Below are positions 45,381-53,044 of a DNA stretch of 64,000 bases, in pieces. The stretch is taken from the NCBI GenBank assembly GCA_035629025.1, contig DASPIU010000059.1, positions 1-64,000 of the forward strand. The letters are read 5' to 3'. The stretch's first letter is position 1. Each line of letters starts with the position of its first letter. The position numbers were made by a program, and so were the translations under genes. The stretch is from Stenotrophomonas_A sp035629025. Lineage in GTDB: Bacteria; Pseudomonadota; Gammaproteobacteria; Xanthomonadales; Xanthomonadaceae. The notes beneath the pieces were generated by a model. The model ran no database searches, had not been told where the DNA came from, and saw only the letters and a program-made list of their open reading frames with translations.

Positions 45381-45592
45381 CCTGGCGCCTCATCAGATAA
45401 TCGGTGACAACTGCAAGAAGTCGCCATATCCAGCGGGCTCTGCACTGGCGACATTCCTGAATAATACGGCAGAGCACATGTACAACCCATGGCATTCACT
45501 TGGGCAACCGTCGGAGCTGACGGAGTCCAATTGTCAGCCAAGTCGCCGCTCTTGCATTGCTTCGGATCATTCTGCAAATAGCAGGCCGCGCA
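45377..45592 (-). pseudogene. cysteine-rich C-terminal fragment of an exported protein
   Basis: About 71 codons that follow a stop in frame and end in a TGA overlapping the next ATG. Six or more cysteines occur in pairs (CAACY, PKQCKSG, GCTCALPYY, SCSCH). The cysteine content suggests an extracellular protein tail. No start is visible. A further 170 bases upstream (45593-45761) hold no gene I can support. Confidence 0.35.
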
Positions 45593-45761
45593 CTACTGGT
45601 TGTAATCATTACCAGCGACCAGGCTAGCCACATTCTCCTGACTAGAAATTGATTCTGGCGTCTCGCGCCATCTGACTGATCCGCGAATGGCAGCATGAGT
45701 TACCCGTGCCGCATGCCACTAGTGCCCTGGCGGACGTCGTTGCTGTGCGTCGGGAGGGCGG

Positions 45762-46325
45762 CTACGGGTCCTCGCAGCTAGCGCCCGACGCCGCCACTTC
45801 TGAAAGCTCGCGAAGGCCGCCGGCGATTTCACTCGGCGTCCTGCAGACATCCTCCGGCCTGACGTCATACCGTGCTCGCGCGCGCACCTTGAACGTTGCC
45901 AACTCCTCGTAGCACTGTTGCGACAGTTTCTTGGCGTCAACTGAATTGATCAGTCTGACGACCGCACCTCCGCGATAGCCAACATAGCAATCGAAAGCTT
46001 CGGACAAACCTGCGTCCATCTTGAACCTCGAAAGTTCAATCAGGCTTCGAGCAGCTATTGGACTCCTGCTGCCGCCGATCAAGGCCAGGCCCAATTCCGC
46101 ATCGTCCGCACCCGTACACGCATACAAATTCTGTGCACAGAGATATTTGCTTCCCGAGCTTCTATGGGACGCCAATGACGCCAGGATTGACTGCTCGGCC
46201 ACCCTGATATCCAAAGCCAACTGATCACCCAGCTCATCGCCATGTGCGGACATGACGGAGCAGCACAGCATCGCCATGAGCCCAAGTTCATGAATTCGCG
46301 ATCCATTCGCGGTCTCGGGACGCAC
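45762..46325 (-). CDS. secreted protein with conserved cysteines, immunity-like
   Basis: 187 residues from GTG 46325, or about 170 from an internal ATG (MAMLCCSVMSAHG) that would start the signal peptide directly. The mature part is mostly helical with cysteine pairs (KYLCAQNLYACTG, FDCYVGY, QQCYEEL, EDVCRTP). A periplasmic location is likely. It begins one base after the stop of the upstream lipoprotein gene, so the two are co-translated. Family not recognised. Confidence 0.55.
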   Translation of the reverse strand: MRPETANGSRIHELGLMAMLCCSVMSAHGDELGDQLALDIRVAEQSILASLASHRSSGSKYLCAQNLYACTGADDAELGLALIGGSRSPIAARSLIELSRFKMDAGLSEAFDCYVGYRGGAVVRLINSVDAKKLSQQCYEELATFKVRARARYDVRPEDVCRTPSEIAGGLRELSEVAASGASCEDP

Positions 46326-46326
46326 C

Positions 46327-46797
46327 TCAATTCTCCCACAGCATTTTTTCTACGATCAGCCAACGCCCGTCCCTTTTTCTCATGAAGAACTCCGCATTCT
46401 TCCCGGAAGGCGGAAAGTAGATTTCGAGAAAGGCAGCGTCATTGTCGTAGTAGAACTTCTCAATAGCGATAAACGAAGATCTGCTGTCAAAGTGAGGCGT
46501 CAAGCTTCTCACGAAGCCGCTCCCACCGACGAGGCTACATGCCTGTTGACCGTTGGGCCTCTCGTCCCAGAGAACGGGCAGCCGCGCGGCAAGGATCGGC
46601 CCGCCGTAATATTTCACAACGTCGGAATTCTGATTGACGACGGCAAGAATTTCGCAAGGCACTTGGTCAACTGACGATGGATGCGCCACGCCCGAAGCCG
46701 GCCTCGCGCAGCCCGGCGCACCCAGACCCAACAACAAGCCACAGAGCAAGATTGCGCGCGCAGGCAGGATCCCGGCGCCCACACACACGCGTTTCAT
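46327..46797 (-). CDS. small lipoprotein or secreted protein, immunity-like
   Basis: 156 residues from ATG 46797, with a strong GAGGGGA ribosome site; in-frame upstream starts are rejected. The signal ends in LGLGAPGC, a possible but imperfect lipobox. The mature domain ends with FFMRKRDGRWLIVEKMLWEN, a strand pair like that in NTF2-like or DUF-type small domains. Part of the one-strand array; immunity role is inferred. Confidence 0.55.
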   Translation of the reverse strand: MKRVCVGAGILPARAILLCGLLLGLGAPGCARPASGVAHPSSVDQVPCEILAVVNQNSDVVKYYGGPILAARLPVLWDERPNGQQACSLVGGSGFVRSLTPHFDSRSSFIAIEKFYYDNDAAFLEIYFPPSGKNAEFFMRKRDGRWLIVEKMLWEN

Positions 46798-46836
46798 GTC
46801 ATTTCCCCTCATTCCCCGAACCGTGCCTTCGACCAC

Positions 46837-47232
46837 TCAGCAGCCCTTCCTACTCCTCACGGCAATAAGCCACTGCACAGTCAAGGCGAAAAGCAGTGGT
46901 GAGACAAGCAGGCCAAAAGCCACAAGCGTCGTACCAGCGTAGTATCCAACATGCTCCATTGCCGCTGGTCCATCCACTCGTGTGCATTGCGAAATAATTG
47001 CAGCAAAGCAACAAGCAGCGACGATCAAGAGCACGGGCAGCCGGCCCACTCGAGAACCGACGATAAGTGAAGCTGCCATCCACCAGTCTGCAGCGACGCG
47101 CAATGAAAACAGGTGCGCACCACCTCCCCAAAGCAGCGTGACGAGCCAGTATCCACCCGCCCATCCGGCCAGATATCTGCTTAGGACGAAAACGGCTAAA
47201 GCTCTCGCACCTCCTACTCCAGTGAACAGCAT
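46837..47232 (-). CDS. small integral membrane protein, immunity-like
   Basis: 131 residues from ATG 47232, or one residue longer from an adjacent in-frame GTG at 47235. About four hydrophobic segments with very few charges (GGYWLVTLLWGGG, LPVLLIVAACCFAAII, TTLVAFGLLVSPLLFALTV). Family not recognised. Spacing to both neighbours is under 40 bases. Confidence 0.5.
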   Translation of the reverse strand: MLFTGVGGARALAVFVLSRYLAGWAGGYWLVTLLWGGGAHLFSLRVAADWWMAASLIVGSRVGRLPVLLIVAACCFAAIISQCTRVDGPAAMEHVGYYAGTTLVAFGLLVSPLLFALTVQWLIAVRSRKGC

Positions 47233-47262
47233 CACATTCCACCCGAGATGAGAACAGACGAG

Positions 47263-47766
47263 CTAGTGTGCTTGCGCAGCGACTTTGGGAACGAAGGCAA
47301 TGAAGCCAACACGCTCGCTCAAGCCATTGGCCCCTTTCCTTCGCACAATATCAAGGTAGACCACGCCCGCGGTATTGCAGGCCCCCTCGCGAGATATCGA
47401 GATAAAGTATTCCCCAGACTCATATGCGCGAACCTTCATGACAGCGTCGCTTGCAAACACGCCACTTGGCGCATACTGGAACACGATCTTTGAAAGCTCG
47501 AATTCGCCACTGGGCAGCGGCTTGAGCTCGGCCTGCGAGAAGTCGATCCCAAGCGTGGCAACCCAGATCAAGCCATCATAAACCGTGATCTGTTGCACTG
47601 GCGAATTGCTGGACCCTTCAATTCTGGTGCCATCTGGCAATCGCCCCGCGCTGGCCACCCAGGTGTTGGCTCTTGCCACACAGCTCACGATCTCGCTGCC
47701 CCAAGACTCCTTGGAAAGCGCATCGAAGCTGGCCGCGCCGCCGAGAACGATGGACAGGATGAGCAT
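47263..47766 (-). CDS. secreted protein, immunity-like
   Basis: 167 residues from ATG 47766 with an AAGGAA ribosome site. A short signal peptide (to about 18) leads to a beta-rich domain with two cysteines (EIVSCVARANTWV and EGACNTAGVVYLDI), which may form a disulphide. Periplasmic location likely. Family not recognised. Confidence 0.55.
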   Translation of the reverse strand: MLILSIVLGGAASFDALSKESWGSEIVSCVARANTWVASAGRLPDGTRIEGSSNSPVQQITVYDGLIWVATLGIDFSQAELKPLPSGEFELSKIVFQYAPSGVFASDAVMKVRAYESGEYFISISREGACNTAGVVYLDIVRRKGANGLSERVGFIAFVPKVAAQAH

Positions 47767-47805
47767 TTCCTTCCCTGGCGTAAGCAGTTCCTTTTGTTGA
47801 GTTCA

Positions 47806-48150
47806 TCAATTCTCGCTCCGGCCATCGATCTCCGAGACCAAGCCCCGTTCGTCTTGCCAAGCCAACCCGGCGAGTTCGCCGGAGTGACTGATAAGCGCCA
47901 GGACCTGAGTACTGAACTGATCAACACTTCTCCCATCCACCGCGTAGATCGTCAGTATCTCTTCCTCTTCATCATAGTTGTGCCCCAGGACAGCTTTGTC
48001 CATCCAGTGCAGATCAACTGTCGAGATGGACAGCCCGGAACCTGCCAAGAACACTTCGAGGCCGACCACCCGTCCATCAAAATCAACGTCTGCTACCGCG
48101 GGCAAGGCAACTCCGCGACCTGGCAGTGCGAAGCCTCTGCATGTGAACAT
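47806..48150 (-). CDS. small soluble protein of the array
   Basis: 114 residues from ATG 48150. No signal or membrane segment. Acidic, with a strand-rich core (VVGLEVFLAGSGLSISTVDL) and an acidic loop (HNYDEEEEIL). No good ribosome site is seen, so the start could differ or the gene may be a fragment. It is the only clearly cytoplasmic member of the array. Confidence 0.45.
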   Translation of the reverse strand: MFTCRGFALPGRGVALPAVADVDFDGRVVGLEVFLAGSGLSISTVDLHWMDKAVLGHNYDEEEEILTIYAVDGRSVDQFSTQVLALISHSGELAGLAWQDERGLVSEIDGRSEN

Positions 48151-48194
48151 GTGCTATTGACCGATGTAACAAGTCGATGGAAAGAGCGAATCCT

Positions 48195-48503
48195 TCATAC
48201 GCCTCCCTGCTGGACCACCAGAACACCCAGGAAGAACACCGCTTGAGTGAGAAGCACAGCCACGACGATGGAGCGACTTACGCGAGGCCCGATCAGGAGA
48301 AGTACAAAATTGAGCCCAACGAGCACGGCCGGAGTATAGAGGTACAACCTGACTTGCGATGGGTTGGGAAACCCCGGAACGTGCTGATCCGCGATGTCTT
48401 TGTACGCGCCGATGCCGGAGAACAACGGCACAAGCCAAACGAAAAGAACGACGCCAATCGCAACTCTTCGTCCATACCCGGTTGTTGACTTGCGCAAGTT
48501 CAT
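48195..48503 (-). CDS. small three-helix membrane protein, immunity-like
   Basis: 102 residues from ATG 48503. Three hydrophobic segments (about 14-33, 52-70 and 78-97) and a basic N-terminus. Family not recognised. Same strand and spacing as neighbours. Confidence 0.5.
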   Translation of the reverse strand: MNLRKSTTGYGRRVAIGVVLFVWLVPLFSGIGAYKDIADQHVPGFPNPSQVRLYLYTPAVLVGLNFVLLLIGPRVSRSIVVAVLLTQAVFFLGVLVVQQGGV

Positions 48504-48563
48504 GGCGTGCCCACGCTGAACGAAAAGTAGCCGATCAATTTACGCTGCCGGGACCTTCCAGTA

Positions 48564-48986
48564 CTAGAGATGCGCCAAAGATCGGGTGATTTCATCGATC
48601 AACTTCTGGGTGTATGCGTCCGCATGACTTGACGAGGATCGCTCAGCGGCCTTCAGCGCCTCCTCAAGCATCCCGCGCTTTTTCCCAGGATCATTCTCGC
48701 GTTGAGCCTTTATAAACAGCCCTGCAGCGTAATAATAGAGCTCTTGCGCGTCACCCAGTGCCCTGGCCTTTGCCCTCCATTCTTCGGCAAGACCATCATT
48801 TCCAGAGGTTGCATCATAGTGCGCGATGAGACGCTTTACCGCCACCACGTCGCCACTATCTGCCTGCATGGTAAGTACTGCCATCTGATCTGGCGGGATC
48901 AAGAAGGCATCACTCGGACTCTCCAGACCGCTGCCGCAAGCCGTCACAGCAAGCGACACGATCAGCAAAAGCAAGCGCATTCCCAT
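48564..48986 (-). CDS. small lipoprotein with helical repeat-like domain, immunity-like
   Basis: 140 residues from ATG 48986 (or 138 from the next Met). The lipobox is LAVTAC (Cys about 18), a clear lipoprotein signal. The mature part is helical with TPR-like pairs (VVAVKRLIAHYDATSGNDG, LGDAQELYYYAAGLFIKAQ, MLEEALKAAERS). It would sit in the periplasm anchored to a membrane, as immunity lipoproteins of cell-wall-degrading effectors do. Family not recognised beyond this. Confidence 0.6.
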   Translation of the reverse strand: MGMRLLLLIVSLAVTACGSGLESPSDAFLIPPDQMAVLTMQADSGDVVAVKRLIAHYDATSGNDGLAEEWRAKARALGDAQELYYYAAGLFIKAQRENDPGKKRGMLEEALKAAERSSSSHADAYTQKLIDEITRSLAHL

Positions 48987-49017
48987 AATTGCACCATTGA
49001 TGGTATTGGGAGGATCG

Positions 49018-49329
49018 CTACGTCGCTTGTGTTGACAACAGCACATAGACAACCAACAACGCGCCAGACATGAAGAGCGACAGCAGATAGACCACACATG
49101 CGACGCCGTGATGCGTCGTGATGCCACAGTTCCTGTAGATGACATCAAGGTCCCTCGCGATCCCGGCCGGCGTCGTAGCCGGAAAAATGTCCAGTTCTGG
49201 CAGCTCCCCCCCAGCGTTGGCACTCCTCGCAATCCGCACCGCGAGAATACGCGCGCAAAGTGCCGCCAGCGAGAAAAGCGCTGCAAACGCGAAGATCATC
49301 TCTTGGCTCGTCAGAGACCACATCATCAT
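49018..49329 (-). CDS. small two-helix membrane protein, first gene of the array
   Basis: 103 residues from the first of three Met codons at 49329. Two membrane segments (about 10-30 and 78-98) flank a cytoplasmic or periplasmic loop with HH (NCGITTHHG). Family not recognised. It opens the run of about eleven same-strand small genes ending at 43801; the ABC transporter gene upstream ends 39 bases before it, so the array could share that transcript. Confidence 0.5.
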   Translation of the reverse strand: MMMWSLTSQEMIFAFAALFSLAALCARILAVRIARSANAGGELPELDIFPATTPAGIARDLDVIYRNCGITTHHGVACVVYLLSLFMSGALLVVYVLLSTQAT

Positions 49330-49368
49330 CTCACCTGAGCTTCATCGCTCGTGTCGTACCCCCCCGAC

Positions 49369-51147
49369 TCAGGCCAGATACCCCTCAGCCTGCAACTCAA
49401 AGAACCCCTTATACCTCCCCGACTCCCGCATCAATTCCGCATGCGACCCGCACTCCACCATTTCCCCATCCTCGAACACCATGATCCTGTCCGCCATCCG
49501 GATGCTCGAAAACCGATGCGTGATCAGGATCGAAGTCCGCGAGCCAGCCAGTTGATGGAACCGCTGGAAAATCTCGTGCTCGGTCTCCGCATCCAGCGAG
49601 GCCGTCGGCTCATCCAGCACCAGGATCGGCGCCTTGCGCATGAAGGCCCGCGCCAAGGCAATCCGCTGCCATTGCCCGCCAGAGAGGTCGTCGCCACCGA
49701 ATGACCGCCCCAGCGGCGTGTCCAACCCGTGAGGGAGCCGCTCAATCACCTCTTCCGCGCCCGCGCTGCGCACCGACTGGTCGAGGCGGTCGGTATCCGT
49801 CCTCAGCGGCAGCCAACCCGCGCCGATATTGTCGCCAGCGCTGAAATGAAACCGCGAAAAGTCCTGGAACACCACGCCAATCTTCCGCCGCAGCTCACCC
49901 GCCGCCAGTGAACGCACATCCACGCCATCGACAAGAATCCTGCCAGCGGTAGGCGCATACAGCCCCACCATCAGTTTCATCAGAGTGGTCTTGCCGGCCC
50001 CGCTGCGGCCAACAATCGCCACCGTCTCGCCCGGCTCCAGCACGAAACTCACATTCTTCAGGACCAGCCGCTCCGAGCCGGGATAGGCGAAGCTGACATT
50101 CTCGAATTCCACCCTGGCCAACGCGGCATCCTCAATGCCCTCCGGAAACCCGGCATCGGGATCGTCCTCGGGGATGCGCATGAACTCGAAAAACCTCGCC
50201 ATGTGCAGTTTCATCTCGTAGGCCCCGCCGACGGCCGCCTGCGCCTGCCGCACGACCGCTTGCCCCTGCTTGATCACCACCATCAGCAGGACCACCGAAC
50301 CCAGGCTGATCCGCCCGGTGGCGCCCTGATAGGCGACCCACGCATAGAAGGCGTACACGACCAGAGACGCAGCCACGTCCGACGCCGACAACACCAGCCG
50401 ATGCCGCCGCTCAACCCTGGATTCCTCCAGGAAGAACCCGTGATAGATGCCGCGATACTTTTCCATCAGCCACGCCGCCAGGCCAAAATGCTTTACCTCC
50501 TTGGCCGTCGGCTCGGTCATCAGCGCCCCTTCCAGGTACGACACCTTGCGCGTCCTCAGCAGGCGCGCGCGCCGCAGCTCGAAGCTGTCGCGCCGGTAGC
50601 GGACCTCGGCGACGATCGGTAGCGCACAGGCAATCGCCAGAACCGCCAGCGCGACCGGTTCAATCCGCAGGAACACCAGCGCAAAACCAGCAAACAGAAT
50701 CACGCACCTCAGCAACGTCGCCAGATGAAATACCAGATCGGCCGCGCGCAAGCTCACTTCGCCGCGAATATGGGATGCCAGATTCTGGAAAGCGGGATCT
50801 TCCGATCGCGCGTAGGAAACGCCCGCCGCCTTCCCCAGCATCAGCATGTTCACATGCAGGCCCAGCCGCGCACGCACGACAATCTGCGCGTAGCCATCCA
50901 CCCGCATCGCCACCCCCTGGGCGATCACCAGCGCAAGCTCGGCCCCCACCCAGAGATAGACCTCGCGCAGCTCGGCCCTGCCGCCCGCCGCGGCAAGGAT
51001 CGCGTCAATCAATCCCTTGGCAACCAGCGCGATGCCGACGGTGCTGACTGCATCGGCGATTCTGGTGGCAACCAGCAGCGCAAGCGCGGATCGATCCGCG
51101 CGCCAGGCCAGCCTCAGGGTGCCGAGCGATTCCTTCAGGATCGACAT
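49369..51147 (-). CDS. ABC exporter, fused permease and ATPase
   Basis: 592 residues from ATG 51147, overlapping the end of the upstream glycosyltransferase gene by 13 bases. Six membrane segments (about 20-320) precede the nucleotide-binding domain: Walker A GRSGAGKTT (about 381), signature LSGGQ (about 490), Walker B ILVLDEP (about 509) and the switch His in ITHRFSS. No C39 peptidase domain, so it is not a bacteriocin-maturing transporter. Half-transporters of this type export lipids, glycolipids or modified peptides. The overlap with a glycosyltransferase suggests export of a glycosylated product. Confidence 0.88.
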   Translation of the reverse strand: MSILKESLGTLRLAWRADRSALALLVATRIADAVSTVGIALVAKGLIDAILAAAGGRAELREVYLWVGAELALVIAQGVAMRVDGYAQIVVRARLGLHVNMLMLGKAAGVSYARSEDPAFQNLASHIRGEVSLRAADLVFHLATLLRCVILFAGFALVFLRIEPVALAVLAIACALPIVAEVRYRRDSFELRRARLLRTRKVSYLEGALMTEPTAKEVKHFGLAAWLMEKYRGIYHGFFLEESRVERRHRLVLSASDVAASLVVYAFYAWVAYQGATGRISLGSVVLLMVVIKQGQAVVRQAQAAVGGAYEMKLHMARFFEFMRIPEDDPDAGFPEGIEDAALARVEFENVSFAYPGSERLVLKNVSFVLEPGETVAIVGRSGAGKTTLMKLMVGLYAPTAGRILVDGVDVRSLAAGELRRKIGVVFQDFSRFHFSAGDNIGAGWLPLRTDTDRLDQSVRSAGAEEVIERLPHGLDTPLGRSFGGDDLSGGQWQRIALARAFMRKAPILVLDEPTASLDAETEHEIFQRFHQLAGSRTSILITHRFSSIRMADRIMVFEDGEMVECGSHAELMRESGRYKGFFELQAEGYLA

Positions 51148-52160
51148 GAGGTACACCAGACCGAACCGTTCCAGTGCCCCTCGGCCGGCAGTGGCCGATC
51201 GCGGCGAAGGCGCAAACCCTTCCGGTAACCGAGCAGGTAGCGAACCCTCAGCCGCAGCTCGAACCTGGCCACCGGGTCGTACTTGGACCGCGTCATCAGC
51301 AGTATGGACAGCAGCGCGATGACCCTGGCCAGCATGGTGATGGGGAAGCCGAGGAAAGTGTCTGCCTGTTTCTCCGAAATCCCCCGCCCTACCCCGTCGC
51401 GATAGGCGCGCTGCAGCGTCCATTGCGGAGTGCAGCGGGATCGCGGCACGTAATGCCATACGCGCGCCCGGCTCAGGTACTTTCCCTTCACGCCAATGGC
51501 GATCAGCCGCGACTGCATGTCCATTTCCTGCCCTGTCGCATTGGTGCGCGCGCCCGGCCCACGCTCGGGGTTGAATCCCCCGGCCCGCTTCAGGTCCGCA
51601 CTGAAGGCGGCCCAGTTGAAGCCGCGGAATACCGGCACGTCGAGATCCACGCCTTCGACGCAGGCCTCGCAGGCATTCATTTCGAGCGCGCGCCGCGGGC
51701 TGACCCAGCGCACGCTCGGACTCCAGCCTCTGGCCGAAGGCGGGAGGTACGGAATCAACCACTCCGGCGGACGCGCCTCATAGTCCACCGAGGTCGGCCC
51801 GCCGAAGTAGAAGCCAGGCTTCTCCTGCGCGGCAGCCGCATACTCCATCAGCACCTGCGGCCCAAAGCGCACATCGTCATCGATGAAGTAGATGAAGCAG
51901 TCGTCCAGCGCTTCGATCGCCTGGTTGAGGGCGATGCTCTTGTTCGGTTCGGGGACATAGACATGCCTGATCCGAAGCACGTCGCTCTGCTCGGCCAGGA
52001 TTTCACCGATCCCGGAGCGCGGACCATTCTCGATGACGATGGTTTCCCGGAAGGCTTCGGGAAACTGGCATTCGGACAGTGATTTCAAGGTCTCCCGCAA
52101 TCGTTCGGCAGGGCCGGCCGTGGCCAGCATCACGACCATGGGCTTTGCTTTGCAGTTCAT
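51135..52160 (-). CDS. family 2 glycosyltransferase
   Basis: 341 residues. GT-A fold with VVMLATAGPAERLRETLKSL at the start, VIENGPRSG, NQAIEALDD and the metal motif FIDDDVRFG (about residue 97), then ERGPGARTNATGQEMDMQSRL (the ED-like acceptor region). A hydrophobic segment near 275-295 may anchor it to the membrane. It transfers a sugar to an unknown acceptor. Gene overlap with the ABC exporter implies a joint function in making and exporting a glycoconjugate. Confidence 0.86.
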   Translation of the reverse strand: MNCKAKPMVVMLATAGPAERLRETLKSLSECQFPEAFRETIVIENGPRSGIGEILAEQSDVLRIRHVYVPEPNKSIALNQAIEALDDCFIYFIDDDVRFGPQVLMEYAAAAQEKPGFYFGGPTSVDYEARPPEWLIPYLPPSARGWSPSVRWVSPRRALEMNACEACVEGVDLDVPVFRGFNWAAFSADLKRAGGFNPERGPGARTNATGQEMDMQSRLIAIGVKGKYLSRARVWHYVPRSRCTPQWTLQRAYRDGVGRGISEKQADTFLGFPITMLARVIALLSILLMTRSKYDPVARFELRLRVRYLLGYRKGLRLRRDRPLPAEGHWNGSVWCTSCRS

Positions 52161-52202
52161 TCCTTCCCCGTTCCCCCATTCCCCAACCGCACCAGGCGGC
52201 CA

Positions 52203-52922
52203 TCAGCCAATCTCGTGCGCCCCACTCTGCATGGCCGCCACCAGCTCGGCCGTTGCCGACTCAGGTATCCAGCCCTTCAACGCAATGGCGGCATATACCG
52301 GCGTCCCCACCGGCCGGGCAATGACGTGATGCTCCCCATCATCCGCCGCCTGCATGCGCGCATAGCCCTGCTGGCGCGTCTGCGCCAATGTTTCAAGCAG
52401 TGCGTCCAGGTTTACTGGCGTCGCGGGCTGCCGCCGGTTCTCGTATAGCTCGCGCACCTCGGCATCGCTCAACTGCGCCAGCAATGCGACACCGACGCCG
52501 CGGTTCGCAGCCGGGAACAGGCCCACGCGGCCGAGGCCGTTCATGGCATCGACACCAGGCGGCGCATGAAAGACAAAACTCACGTTGTCCTGCCACAGCA
52601 TGCCCATCGCCACGGTGTGACCGTAGCGCTTCAGCGACTCCAGCACGGGCAAGGCGCGCCGCACCAGGCCCGAAGCGAACAGGCTTTGCGCAGCCAGGAC
52701 ATGCATGCCCGCGCCGACGGTGTACTTGCGATCAGCGGTCTGGCGCACGATGCCGGTATAGGCCAGCGCCTTGAGCAGGCGGTTGATCCGCGTCGGCTCG
52801 GCGTCGAGGCGGCGGGCAAGCTCCAGGCAGCCCACCGGCTCCTGCGTCGTCGCCAGCGCCTGCAAGGTGGCGATGCCGTCGATGAGGCTTTCGTTGGGTT
52901 GGGCATTGGCTCGGGTCCGCAT
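52203..52922 (-). CDS. IclR-family transcriptional regulator
   Basis: 239 residues. N-terminal winged helix (about 10-70: LIDGIATLQALATTQEPVGCLELARRLDAEPTRINRLLKAL in outline) and a C-terminal IclR effector domain (about 80-235) with MGLLWQ-like MGMLWQDNVSFVFHA and GVGVALLAQL. It is transcribed divergently from the siderophore-type TonB receptor with 122 bases between, and probably regulates it or itself. Confidence 0.87.
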   Translation of the reverse strand: MRTRANAQPNESLIDGIATLQALATTQEPVGCLELARRLDAEPTRINRLLKALAYTGIVRQTADRKYTVGAGMHVLAAQSLFASGLVRRALPVLESLKRYGHTVAMGMLWQDNVSFVFHAPPGVDAMNGLGRVGLFPAANRGVGVALLAQLSDAEVRELYENRRQPATPVNLDALLETLAQTRQQGYARMQAADDGEHHVIARPVGTPVYAAIALKGWIPESATAELVAAMQSGAHEIG

Positions 52923-53044
52923 CTGTCTAGGTTAACCGGAACCTCTCGGCAGACCTCCAGCCCCCAATTCTCAATAAGAACCATTCCCATGTAGAATGTC
53001 CGTCCCCACCGGCCTTGTGCCGCCCACCACCTCACGGACCCCAC

